From contig JABGPV010000011.1 of assembly GCA_018644785.1 (NCBI GenBank), forward strand, positions 1 to 42,410: DNA of 42,410 bases, in the 5' to 3' direction. The notes under the pieces were generated by a model. The model was not told the origin of the DNA, made no database searches, and worked only from the letters and a program-made list of their open reading frames with translations. The position numbers were made by a program, and so were the translations under genes. Within the stretch, counting starts at the first letter, position 1. Every line of letters starts with the position of its first letter. Positions 14,955-23,702 of the stretch are shown here, piece by piece. The stretch comes from Deltaproteobacteria bacterium (GTDB taxonomy: Bacteria > Desulfobacterota > DSM-4660 > Desulfatiglandales > Desulfatiglandaceae).

Positions 14955-16066
14955 GCACACGTGTAGATCTGGATTTAGGGGCCGAACTGGAAAAATTCGG
15001 TATAAAGGATGCCAATACCTGCTTTAACTGTGGGAACTGTACTGCGGTTTGTCCCATAAGCAATGAAACCGTTTCCTTTCCAAGACGCCTTATTCGCTAC
15101 GCTCAGTTGGGTATGAAGGAAAAGCTCATGCAAAGTCCCGAACCCTGGCTTTGTTATTATTGCGGCGACTGCTCCGCGACCTGTCCGCGAGAGGCAAATC
15201 CGGGTGAAACCATGATGGGGCTTCGCCGCTATTTTATCTCCCTCTATGATTGGACCGGCCTTTCGCGAAAATTTTACACATCACACAGCTTCGAAATTAT
15301 TGCCATAATACTGGTGGCGGCCCTGGTCGGTCTGGCATTTTATTTCTTCCACGGCCCCATGCTCACAGACCGGGTGGCACTCAATGTTTTCGCGCCTAAT
15401 CACGTAATCGAAATTCTGGACCTGATTCTGGCCGGGGTCCTTTCTTTCCTCCTTTTGAGCAATGCCTATCGGATGTTCAATTTTGTCATGGGAGAGGACA
15501 AAAAGAAAATCCCGCTCCTTCTTTACTTAAAAGAGATAAAAACCTTTGTGGTCCATATGACCACGCAGAAAAAATTCAAAGATTGCGGCACTTCCAATAA
15601 GACCTTGTGGATTAATCATTTGCTGATTATGACCGGATACAGTATTATCTTTCTCATGGTGGTTGTGGGTATCCGATGGTTCCAGCGGGATGAAATTTAT
15701 CCCATCTATCACCCCATAAGGCTCCTGGGTTACTATGGTACCTTTGCCATCCTCTACGGTGTGACATACGCTATCATCGGCAGAATCAAGAAAAGCAGAG
15801 CAAGTTTTGAGCATTCCCATGCCACAGACTGGATCTTTCTGATACTTCTCTGGCTTACCACCTTTAGCGGAATCCTGATTCATTTTACGCGGCTGTTGGA
15901 AATGCCCCTGTCCACCTATTATATTTATGCGATACATTTAATGATTGCGGTTCCCATGCTGGTTCTGGAAGTGCCCTTTGCCAAATGGGCCCATCAGCTA
16001 TATCGGCCCCTGGTCCTTTACCTGATGCAGGTGAAGGAGGCTGCCGGGCGGGCTGAACGAACCTGA
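14951..16066 (+). CDS. QmoC-like membrane subunit (HdrC ferredoxin plus cytochrome b-type domain)
   Basis: A 371-residue fusion protein. The N-terminal HdrC-type domain has two [4Fe-4S] motifs, C24-C27-C30-C34 and C68-C71-C74-C78. About six membrane helices follow (near 108-130, 148-172, 216-240, 253-275, 292-312 and 318-345), with histidines suited to heme b ligation, as in HdrE/NarI-type quinone-interacting subunits. It would connect the flavoproteins to the menaquinone pool. It overlaps the preceding small gene by 4 nt. The gene ends 39 nt before the next DsrE-like gene. Confidence 0.85.
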   Translation: MSTRVDLDLGAELEKFGIKDANTCFNCGNCTAVCPISNETVSFPRRLIRYAQLGMKEKLMQSPEPWLCYYCGDCSATCPREANPGETMMGLRRYFISLYDWTGLSRKFYTSHSFEIIAIILVAALVGLAFYFFHGPMLTDRVALNVFAPNHVIEILDLILAGVLSFLLLSNAYRMFNFVMGEDKKKIPLLLYLKEIKTFVVHMTTQKKFKDCGTSNKTLWINHLLIMTGYSIIFLMVVVGIRWFQRDEIYPIYHPIRLLGYYGTFAILYGVTYAIIGRIKKSRASFEHSHATDWIFLILLWLTTFSGILIHFTRLLEMPLSTYYIYAIHLMIAVPMLVLEVPFAKWAHQLYRPLVLYLMQVKEAAGRAERT

Positions 16067-16105
16067 CAATAATCATGTGATCTATATTTTAAGAAAGGAG
16101 CAGAA

Positions 16106-16471
16106 ATGGGACAAGAAAAAATCATTTACATTTCGACCCACGGTGCCGAGGATCCGGAAAGGGCGAGCCTGCCCTTTGTTCTGGCCAACGCGGCCCTGGT
16201 CATGGAAGTAGACGCGGTGGTAGCATTGCAGGGGGCAAGTGTTTTTCTGGCCAAAAAAGGGATGCTCGAACATGTACATTCGGCGGGTTTTGCGCCGTTG
16301 AAAGACCTGGTGGATTCGTTTCTGGAACTGGGCGGCAGGCTCCTGGTTTGCGTACCCTGTATTCAGGAGAGAAAAATTGATGTGGCGGATCTCATTGAAA
16401 AGGCCGTGCCCACAGCCGGCGGGGCCTTGACAGAAGAGTTTTTGAGTGCCAACGCCACTTTGGTATATTAA
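16106..16471 (+). CDS. DsrE-family protein (DsrE2-like)
   Basis: A 121-residue cytoplasmic DsrE-like protein: strand KIIYISTHG, a helix rich in Ala, strand VDAVVALQGASVFLAKKGML and the active segment GGRLLVCVPCIQERKI with C82 and C85. The Cys of LLVCVPC is where DsrE-type proteins bind persulfide. AAAGGAG precedes the ATG. It follows the QmoC-like gene and precedes the Sec-rhodanese gene, which suggests it receives sulfur delivered by, or generated near, the complex. Confidence 0.8.
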   Translation: MGQEKIIYISTHGAEDPERASLPFVLANAALVMEVDAVVALQGASVFLAKKGMLEHVHSAGFAPLKDLVDSFLELGGRLLVCVPCIQERKIDVADLIEKAVPTAGGALTEEFLSANATLVY

Positions 16472-16514
16472 ACAACAACACAGATTGCGGAAGTTAGCGT
16501 TTCCGTCTAACCAA

Positions 16515-16548
16515 GAAGCCCGAGGATGAGCGCTCACCCCCGGGCTTC
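16515..16548. other. Inverted repeat in front of the Sec-rhodanese gene
   Basis: GAAGCCCG (16515-16522) and CGGGCTTC (16541-16548) are perfectly complementary and enclose the palindrome TGAGCGCTCA. There is no U run, so it is not a standard terminator. It ends 7 nt before the GGAGG of the following gene and could protect or tune its mRNA. Confidence 0.45.
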
Positions 16549-16568
16549 GCAGAATGGAGGGCATGCAT

Positions 16569-17885
16569 ATGAACAAAAAAAGAGCGACATCAACCATCAG
16601 GGTCCTTGCCGCAATACTTTTTGCCTTTTCCTTCATGTTTCTCAGCCAGGCTGCAGCCGCTGAAAAAAGTGGGGATCTTCAGGTAAAAGGAAAAGTGAAA
16701 GCGGTTACAAACAAGGCAAAGACCGTATCGGTCAACGTAAAAGGTAAAGGGCTCATGCTGTTTAAGTTTGACGACGGCACGAAGTTTATCAACTTCACAA
16801 AAACCAAGGAAATCAAATTCCCCACGGCCGTGGTGGTCAAATATAAGGTTGAGGGACCCGACAACGTGGCGCTCTCCATCAAAAAAGCGCTGATTTCCCT
16901 TCCAAAAGGTGTGACGGAAATCAAGACCGACGAAGTGGTTGCCATGGTTGAAAAGGGGCCGAAAGCCGGGAATTATTTTCTGGTGGATGCAAGGCCGGCA
17001 AAAATCGCTTCTGCCGGGCACATTCCCACGGCGGTTTCCATACCTGTCAACGTTTTGAAGAAAAAGGGCTCAGAATTACTCCCCGTCGACAAGAATACGA
17101 TGCTCGTTTTCTATTGTGGCGGTCCCACATGAGGCATGAGTCCTAAATCCGCCGGTCTGGCGAAAAAATGGGGCTACAATAACGTCAAAGTCTATGTGCA
17201 GGGCATCCCCGATTGGAAAAAAACAGGACATCATACCGTTTCCACACCTGATTACGTGAGAACAGGCAACATCGTGTTAATCGACTTGAGAGCGCCCGCT
17301 GCTGTCACTGCGGGTCACATTCCCCGCGCTGTGGGCATTCCCTCCGGCAAGCTTGAAACAGCTAAGGACCGGTTCCCTGAATCTCTCACCGCGCCCATCG
17401 TTTTCTATTCCGATAATATGGAAGTATCCAAAAAGGCCGTGGAAACCGCTCGCGGCTGGCGGTACAAGAATGTCACACTCCTGGAATTCCCCGGTGTGAT
17501 TGCGTGGAAAGAAAAGGGGTATGACGTCAAGACCGGCCCCGCTGCCGAAGAGATTATCTATGTACGAAAACTGGAACCGGGACAGATCAGCATCCCTAAT
17601 TTTGAAGCGGCGTTGAAATCCGAAGCCATTACGGTGGTTGACGTTCGTGGCCCAGCAGAATTCGACGCGGGGCACTTCGCCGGGGCCATGAATATTTCCC
17701 TTGACGAACTGCCGGAAAAAATGAAGGATATCCCCCAGGATAAGTTCGTCGTGGTCCATTGTAGAACCGGCGTTCGAGGGGAAATGGCCTACCTGCTTCT
17801 CAAGGAGAAGGGTTATGATGTGAAATACCTCAAGGCCGGATGCAAGTGCAAACTGGACGGCACTTATCTGATCTGGGAAATGTAG
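16569..17885 (+). CDS. Secreted triple-rhodanese selenoprotein, in-frame TGA at 17130
   Basis: Two frames, 16569-17132 and 17136-17885, are in the same register and separated only by TGA 17130-17132; read through, they give 438 residues with Sec188. MNKKRATSTIRVLAAILFAF...AAAA is a signal peptide, so the protein is periplasmic. A beta domain (about 35-110) precedes three rhodanese domains. Domain 1 has the active loop VFYCGGPT-U-GMSPKSA: C183 is the usual catalytic Cys and U188 replaces a second Cys common in such loops. Domain 2 lacks a catalytic Cys (VFYSDNME). Domain 3 has HCRTGVRG. A SECIS-like hairpin follows the TGA. GGAGG lies eight bases before ATG 16569. It probably moves sulfane sulfur outside the membrane. 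Confidence 0.85.
17150..17162 (+). promoter_or_regulatory. Predicted bacterial SECIS hairpin for the Sec-rhodanese
   Basis: CGCC-GGTCT-GGCG forms a 4-bp stem with loop GGUCU, about 21 nt after the TGA. The GGUCU loop is the same as the SelB-binding apical loop that I recall for the E. coli fdhF SECIS. The stem is short, but lower pairing may extend it. Confidence 0.6.
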
Positions 17886-17914
17886 TATTTATTATAAAAC
17901 TTCATTCTGATCAA

Positions 17915-17947
17915 CCCCCCGCCTTGACAAGGGCGGGGGGATTTTTT
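17915..17947 (+). terminator. Rho-independent terminator after the Sec-rhodanese
   Basis: CCCCCCGCC and GGCGGGGGG form a 9-bp GC stem with an eight-base loop, followed by A and six T. The next gene's GGAGG begins only 5 nt after the T run, so the terminator sits inside what looks like one cluster and may act as a partial attenuator for the last two genes. Confidence 0.85.
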
Positions 17948-17965
17948 CTCTGGAGGTATCGCCTT

Positions 17966-18391
17966 GTGAAAAATAGAATTTCGGGTTTGTTCCTTGTGTT
18001 TCTCCTTTTGGTTTCAGTGGCCCTTCTGCCGCAAACCACCCGTGCCGAAAGCCCCAAGGCCATTGCGCCCGATAAAGCCCGTTGCGGGGAAATGATCCGG
18101 TTCGGCAAACAAGCCTATGACCGGGGGAGATTTCTGGATGCAAAGTCCTATTTCCGGCAGGCGGTTCAAGCGGATTCCGCATCCGATGTGGCCTGGCATT
18201 ACTATGACCTTTCGGTGGTTTCGGCGCTGGCGGAAAAGGTGAACAAAGATTCAAGTCTGCTTGCCCCGGACGTTTCCCAAAGGGGTCAGGCCCAATCCTC
18301 ATCCGGCGCCGCTTCGCCCCCACCACCGCCGCCTGCTCCTGCCCCTGTAAAAAAGAAAATAATTCCCGTTGAAGAAGATGAAGGCTGCTAA
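17966..18391 (+). CDS. Secreted small TPR-like protein with proline-rich tail
   Basis: A 141-residue exported protein. It has a clear signal peptide (MKNRISGLFLVFLLLVSVALL, cleavage near TTRAES), then a helical region with one TPR-like unit (IRFGKQAYDRGRFLDAKSYFRQAVQAD), then a Pro/Ala linker and a charged end with a terminal cysteine (EEDEGC). The start is GTG 17966 with GGAGG nine bases upstream; earlier in-frame starts would run through the terminator. It lies 18 nt before the YeeE/YedE gene. It may be a periplasmic binding or scaffold partner of the transporter or the rhodanese. The function is not recognised. Confidence 0.75.
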   Translation: MKNRISGLFLVFLLLVSVALLPQTTRAESPKAIAPDKARCGEMIRFGKQAYDRGRFLDAKSYFRQAVQADSASDVAWHYYDLSVVSALAEKVNKDSSLLAPDVSQRGQAQSSSGAASPPPPPPAPAPVKKKIIPVEEDEGC

Positions 18392-18409
18392 CGATCTCTG
18401 GAGGATATC

Positions 18410-19597
18410 ATGAGTGAAGAAAAACAAACAAGCATAATGGGGGACGTCCTGAAGCGGTCATATGCCGTTGTTTTCTACGAAAACTGGCCCATATGGCTGG
18501 GTGGGGTCCTCATCGGCATTATGAGCGTCCTGACCTTCGCCTGGGCCCGGCCCTGGGGCGTGGTGGGGGGGCTTCGAAACTGGGCGGACTGGCTTTTTCA
18601 CCAGGTGGGGCTTTATGACAAGGCGCCCCTTTCTCCCATCATTTCGACCAACTCCATCCTGACCCTGGGCCTCCTCTGGGGCGCTTTCGGGGCGGCGCTC
18701 ATGAGTAAGCAGTTTGCCATCCGCATGGCCCCCGGCCGCGAAATCCTCAAGGGGATGGTGGGCGGATGCTTCATGGGTGTAGGTTCCGCTATGGCCGGCG
18801 GGTGCAATGTGGGCGGTTTCTACATTGCCAGCAGCGCCCTCTCCTTTGCGGGCCTGGCCATGCTGGTGGGATTGGTCGCGGGGGCTTATCTGGGACTTCG
18901 TTATCTCTACTGGGAAATGATGAACCTGTCCTCATTGCCACCCAAGGGTGGGGGTGCCAAGAAAATCAATCTGCTCTTTCTGGAACCCTACATCGGCGCT
19001 ATCGTTTTTCTGGGGGCCCTGGTGGCGGCATGGTTCTACGCCCGGGAAGCCTATACACGGGTAGGGGGACTCCTGCTGTGCGGCATCGCTTTCGGCATCA
19101 TTATTCAACGGACCCGGTTCTGTTTTGTCCGGTGCTTCCGGGATCCTTTCATGACCGGTGAAGGGGACATGGTCAAAGCCGTCTCCTTCAGCATTATCAT
19201 CGGTGTCTTGGGGTTTGCGGCGCTCAAGTGGACGGGGCTTCGTCCGGAAAGCGCCTACGTGACCCCCACCTTCTGGTTCGGGAGTCTGGTGGGCGGGGCT
19301 ATTTTCGGCTTCGGCATGCTGGTCTCAGGAGGGTGCGGTTCCGGCAGTGTGTGGCGGGCCGGCGAAGGGCACATCAAGCTCATGGTGGTGGTGATCTTTT
19401 TTGCAGCCACCAACTCCCTGTTTAGAGCCTTGATCAATTCCTCTGCCGGTTTCAAGAAATTGATCGGCTTCCGGGCTTTCATGCCTGATATCATGGGATA
19501 TAAATGGGCGGTGATCGCGTTGATCGTCATTTTTCTGATCTATGCCCTGGTAGGCCAATGGAATGAGGAAACCGACAAGTTTACGGTTGAGATGTAA
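18410..19597 (+). CDS. YeeE/YedE-family sulfur transporter
   Basis: A 395-residue membrane protein with about nine hydrophobic segments. It has the family's cysteine motifs in pore-facing loops: MAGGCNVGGF, TRFCFVRCF and VSGGCGSGSVWRAGEG. YeeE is known as a thiosulfate channel and YedE-like proteins are linked to selenium or sulfur-compound transport. Gene neighbours (TusA, DsrE, rhodanese) favour import of thiosulfate or another sulfane-sulfur source. GGAGG precedes the ATG. It is the last intact gene of the sulfur cluster; a vapC fragment begins 13 nt after its stop. The combination of YeeE/YedE, TusA and DsrE recalls gene sets reported for sulfur-disproportionating bacteria. Confidence 0.85.
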   Translation: MSEEKQTSIMGDVLKRSYAVVFYENWPIWLGGVLIGIMSVLTFAWARPWGVVGGLRNWADWLFHQVGLYDKAPLSPIISTNSILTLGLLWGAFGAALMSKQFAIRMAPGREILKGMVGGCFMGVGSAMAGGCNVGGFYIASSALSFAGLAMLVGLVAGAYLGLRYLYWEMMNLSSLPPKGGGAKKINLLFLEPYIGAIVFLGALVAAWFYAREAYTRVGGLLLCGIAFGIIIQRTRFCFVRCFRDPFMTGEGDMVKAVSFSIIIGVLGFAALKWTGLRPESAYVTPTFWFGSLVGGAIFGFGMLVSGGCGSGSVWRAGEGHIKLMVVVIFFAATNSLFRALINSSAGFKKLIGFRAFMPDIMGYKWAVIALIVIFLIYALVGQWNEETDKFTVEM

Positions 19598-19609
19598 ACA
19601 GTATTCCCC

Positions 19610-19720
19610 TATGCTGATTGTTTTGCCGTTGCTACGGACCGCAAGGGTGAAGCAACAATTATCACTGGAGACCCTGAATTCAAAAAAGTGGAACGTCTTG
19701 TCAAAATAAAATGGGTTTGA
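19610..19720 (+). pseudogene. C-terminal fragment of a VapC-type PIN toxin
   Basis: The frame YADCFAVATDRKGEATIITG continues with DPEFKKVERLVKIKWV and a TGA stop. This is the typical end of a PIN-domain ribonuclease: the YADCFAVA helix with the catalytic Asp, the TGDPEFKKVE strand-turn and a final hydrophobic strand. Everything N-terminal is missing and no antitoxin gene is near. It sits exactly at the border between the intact sulfur cluster and the decaying kinase array. Confidence 0.75.
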
Positions 19721-19750
19721 TTTCAGGGACCAGCATCCACTACCCAAGAG

Positions 19751-20795
19751 TCAATCCCCAAGGACCTCTTTCAATTTCTCAGAAAAAGGTGCAATGGAAA
19801 ACGGTTTCTGCATGAACCCTTCGGCACCGGCATCGAGGATGTCCTGGGCAGGGCCAAGTATACTGTGGCCACTGCACACGATCACTTTCATATCTGGTCT
19901 TGGTTCCACGATAAGAGGGTAAATCCTGTCGCCATCCATATCCGGCAGTTTTATGTCGAGGAGTGCGAGGTCAATCTGGCCATCAAAGGTTTTGGCAAGT
20001 GCAACGGCCTCTTTTCCTGATTCAGCCACAAGCACACGATAATCAAGTCTCTCCAATATCTGTCTAAATAGATCTACCAGAGGCTTTTCATCCTCAATAA
20101 CCAGGATGGTACCCCCGCCTTTGGCGATTTCGGCATCCGGTTGCTTAACTGCCTTTGCTTCCTGCTTGCTCTCTGTGCTTATGGCAGGAAGATAGATACG
20201 AACCACAGTCCCTCTGCCCGGTTCAGATTCAACCGTGTAGCACCTTGTAGCAGAGCTCTCCAACGGCATTTTGTCCCCCCGTCTTCTTGATCATAGTCGG
20301 GTTCATATATTCCACGTGGTAATCTGGAGAGCAGATATACACCGGATCATCCATAGATTCCATCATTGATCGGTACTTTTCTTCACTCTCTCGAAGGGCT
20401 CCCTCTGCCCGCTTCCTTTCAAGGGCGTAGCGTATGGATCGTTCCAGTAATTCCCTGTTTAGCGTAAGCTTGTCAAGGTAATCGGAAGCTCCCATTTCCG
20501 TGGCCGCCATGTCCACATCGCGGTCCCCATGGGCGGTGAGGAGGATGATGGGCGCACGGATGCCTGCGTCAATGGAATACTGCAGCAGTTCGAGGCCAGT
20601 TTGCTCACCCAGACGGTAATCGAAAAGGTAGAGATCATGCTTCTTCCGCTCGATTGCTTCCACAGCACGCCCGTAGGTGTCGACCCAGTCCAGATGAAAA
20701 CGGTCTCCGGAATCCCCCAGGAGGAGGTCACGCGTCAGGACGTAGTCATCTTCATCGTCATCCACCAGAAGTATGCGAAGCGGTTCTTTGGTCAT
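19751..20795 (-). pseudogene. Hybrid histidine kinase with internal deletion (REC-PAS-//-ATPase end-REC)
   Basis: The 5' part (ATG 20795, GGAG upstream) encodes a receiver domain (LFDYRLG phospho-site region) and a truncated PAS ending ...ELCYKVLHG-stop. In another frame the sequence then continues YTVESEPGRGTVVRIYLPA, the last strand of a kinase ATPase domain, followed by a complete second receiver (ILVIEDEK...LALLDIKLPDMDG...KPFS). The rest of the PAS, the His box and most of the ATPase domain are absent. TGCTACA is repeated at the junction (around 20245), as expected for a deletion between short repeats. The receiver at the end may still be expressed from an internal start, but the kinase cannot work. 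Confidence 0.75.
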
Positions 20796-20931
20796 ATGGG
20801 TCTCCATCAACATGGTTCAAAAGTTCAAAGATTCAGAGGTTAGGGCCTCATCCAACATACAGTATCCAGAAAATCATCAATGGACCATCATCAATCCAAT
20901 GTCTTCCACCCCACACCCCTGCTTCCCGATT

Positions 20932-22071
20932 CTATATTCTCTTCATGGCGGGAAGAAGGATCGTTACCGTGGTTCCCTCCCCCTCCTTCGATGTCACATT
21001 CAGGCTCCCTTTATGGTTTTTGATGATGGTATAAGCCGTGGTGAGTCCCAGGCCCATCCCTTTCTGGGTTCCCATTTCCTTGGTTGAAAAATAGGGATCC
21101 AATATCCCGGACAGATTTTTTTTGGGGATTCCGGAACCCTCGTCCTTGATGGTCACCTCCACATAGGGTCCCGGGGCCAAATTGAATTCCGCACTCCCCG
21201 ATTCGAGCGTCACATTCCGGGCGTTTATCTCCAAAACGCCCCCTTCCGGCATGGATTCGTACCCGTTGGTGCAGATGTTGGTGAAAACACGATTCATCTG
21301 TCCATGATCCACAGCCGTGGGCCAGAGGTCATGGGGAACCTGCAAGGCAACGCGACCATTGAAACTTTCAGCGCAACGGTTGCAATTCTCCTTGATGACA
21401 GGTTCAAGGAAACCGATTTTGAAAGCAGGCTTGCCCGCTTTGGAGATCTCCAGAAACCGCCGGGTCAGATCCTTCATCTGCAGGGCCCCATTGTGTGCCT
21501 CGGTCAGGTCTTCATAGGTCCTGGTTCCCGGCGCCATCTCCATCAGGATTAAATCCATATAACCCAGAACCCCTGAAAGAAGGTTATTGTAATCGTGGGC
21601 GATCCCCCCGGCAAGGATGCTGAGGGATTCGAATTTTTTAGTCCTTATGAGCTCCTGTTGCATGCGTTTCAGCTTCTCCTCGCCCTGTTTTCGGTCCAGG
21701 GCGTACCGGATGGAACGCTCCAGAAACGTCCCCTTCAACTCGGTCTTGTCAAGGAAATCCGAAGCGCCGGCCGCCATGGCAGCCATATCCACCTCGCGAT
21801 TTCCCTGCCCCGTCAGCAGAATAATGGGGGCTTCGCAACCTGAGGATCTGGCCTCCCGCAGCAGTTCCAGACCGCTTCTGGATCCAAGACGGTAATCTAC
21901 CAGGTAAACATGATGCCGACTCTCTCCGATTTCCTGAAGACCTTCCTCATAGGTAGATACCCAGTCCACCGTGAAACAGCTCCGGGCAGCTTCCTGAATC
22001 AGATCGCGCACAAGAACAAAATCGTCTTCGTCATCGTCCACCACAAGAATCTTAATAATATCCTCACCCAT
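20932..22071 (-). CDS. Receiver-histidine kinase (REC-HisKA-HATPase)
   Basis: A 379-residue soluble protein. An N-terminal receiver (ILVVDDDEDDFVLVRDL, phospho-Asp in VYLVDYRLG) is followed by a His box (GGIAHDYNNLLSGVLGY) and an ATPase domain with KDEGSGIP and GMGLGLTTAYTIIKNH. The ATG at 22071 overlaps the TGA of the upstream kinase fragment (ATGGGTGA), with AAGGGG before it, so the two were translationally coupled. It appears to be the only intact kinase in this 10-kb array. Its receiver would take phosphate from a sensor, but its natural partners on both sides are broken. Confidence 0.85.
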   Translation of the reverse strand: MGEDIIKILVVDDDEDDFVLVRDLIQEAARSCFTVDWVSTYEEGLQEIGESRHHVYLVDYRLGSRSGLELLREARSSGCEAPIILLTGQGNREVDMAAMAAGASDFLDKTELKGTFLERSIRYALDRKQGEEKLKRMQQELIRTKKFESLSILAGGIAHDYNNLLSGVLGYMDLILMEMAPGTRTYEDLTEAHNGALQMKDLTRRFLEISKAGKPAFKIGFLEPVIKENCNRCAESFNGRVALQVPHDLWPTAVDHGQMNRVFTNICTNGYESMPEGGVLEINARNVTLESGSAEFNLAPGPYVEVTIKDEGSGIPKKNLSGILDPYFSTKEMGTQKGMGLGLTTAYTIIKNHKGSLNVTSKEGEGTTVTILLPAMKRI

Positions 22072-23688
22072 TGTTTTCCCCTTTGGGTTCATGGGGAAAC
22101 TCCACCGTGAAGATGGATCCGACCCCTGGTCTCGATACGGCTGAAATACGTCCCCCGTGGGCCTCCGCAATTCTGCGGCAAATGGCTAAGCCGAGGCCAC
22201 TCCCCTCATAAATGCCAATGGTGTGGAGCCGCTGAAAAGGCTCAAAGATCCGGTCCCTGTACTTTTCGTCAAATCCGATACCGTTGTCCTCAACCGAGAT
22301 CTGGCAGTGGCCATCGATTTCACGGGCAGATATCCGGACCTCCGGTGAAACGCCCTCCCTCCCGAACTTGAACGCGTTGTCCACCAGATGACGAAAGAGG
22401 ATCATAATCCGTAATGTGTCTCCCGCCAACAGGGGCAACTCCCCGATTACCACGCGTCCTCCCGGACCCCTATACCGGTCCTCCAGCTCTGAAGCCACTT
22501 CCTTAGTCAGACGGCCCATATCAACCCAAATCAGTGAAAGCGAACTGGCTCGAATACGAGAGAAAATCAGAAGGCCGTTGAGCATTTTCTGCATGCGTTC
22601 TGTGGACCGCTGCATTCGGTCAATGTAGTCCTTTCCTTTTTCGACCGCCTCGTTTGAATAACCCTTTTTCAAGAGATCGCCAAAGGTCCGTACCTTTCGG
22701 AGGGGCGCTGCTCAAGGTCTCCTGCCCCTATTTTCCGGGCCTTTCGGGCGAGAACCTCGAGAGGAATCACAATGAGCCGTTGCGTCATCAAACCCATAAA
22801 GACCGCCACTATCAGGGCCAGAACAAATACAGACCCCAGCTTCCATATAAGAGCGTAAGTGGGCTTTAGAACCTCACTCAGGGGCTTTTCCGTGACCACA
22901 TAAAAGACCCGGTTGCCGAAGGAGACGGCCCCACTCACCATCATGACTTCCTTGCCGCCCATTCCCCTGACAATCTTCTCTTCAGGAAGAGGAAGCCCCA
23001 TCCTCGAGCCCTTCAGCACAACGGAAGGGTTTGCATGGCCAATGACCCGCCCTTTCCGGTTCGTCAGGTAAACCTGTGTCCCAAGATCTGCCTGAATCTC
23101 GCTGATCACATTCCATATTTCTTTTAGCCGGATTTCGGTCAGGAGCACTGCCCAGAGTTTTCCACTCTGCGGCTCCATAACAGGCAGCACCAGCTGCATT
23201 AGAGGTTCTCCGGTTTCATGGTCAAACATGACAGATCCATACCAGACCCGGCCCGATAAAAGCCGGGTAAGGCCCTGTTTGAGAAACGCCATATCTTTCA
23301 TGGTCCCCATGGCGGCACAATCCGCATTGAGTGATGCACAGCTGAGGGTTTCTCCGTCTGGACTGACGAGAAGAATCCTGGTAAAGAGCGATGAATGGTC
23401 TTTATGCTTGTGACTCACCGCCATGGACAGGACATCATCCCGCTGGGTGCGATCCATCTCCTTAGAATCCTCATAAGCCAAGAGGACATGAAGATGTTCG
23501 TCTACGGAGTCGAAAAACCCCTCAATCTTCGTGGATACCAGGCGGGTCGTACCCCTCAGCTCGAAGGAAGCCCGTTCGAGGCCGGACACATAGCTCTGCC
23601 GGATTACCAGAAAGCCTAAGAGTATAAGCGGACCTAAGGCCAACGCCATGAAAATCAGCCAGAATTTTGTCCTCACACTTCTTTTCAT
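22064..23688 (-). pseudogene. Cache-HAMP histidine kinase with deleted His box
   Basis: The 5' frame (ATG 23688, GGAGG upstream) encodes an N-terminal membrane helix, a dCache-like extracellular sensor region, a second membrane helix and the first part of HAMP (VLARKARKIGAGDLEQR), then shifts frame to a stop near 22670. The other frame resumes at PLRKVRTFGDLLKKGY and runs through the rest of the HisKA dimer helix and a complete ATPase domain (VEDNGIGFDEKY, GSGLGLAICRRI). In the related gene at 25151 the matching stretch is SHDLQEPLRKVQAF, so the phospho-accepting His and everything between HAMP and it have been removed. Confidence 0.8.
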
Positions 23689-23702
23689 GCTTCAGCCTCC
23701 CA

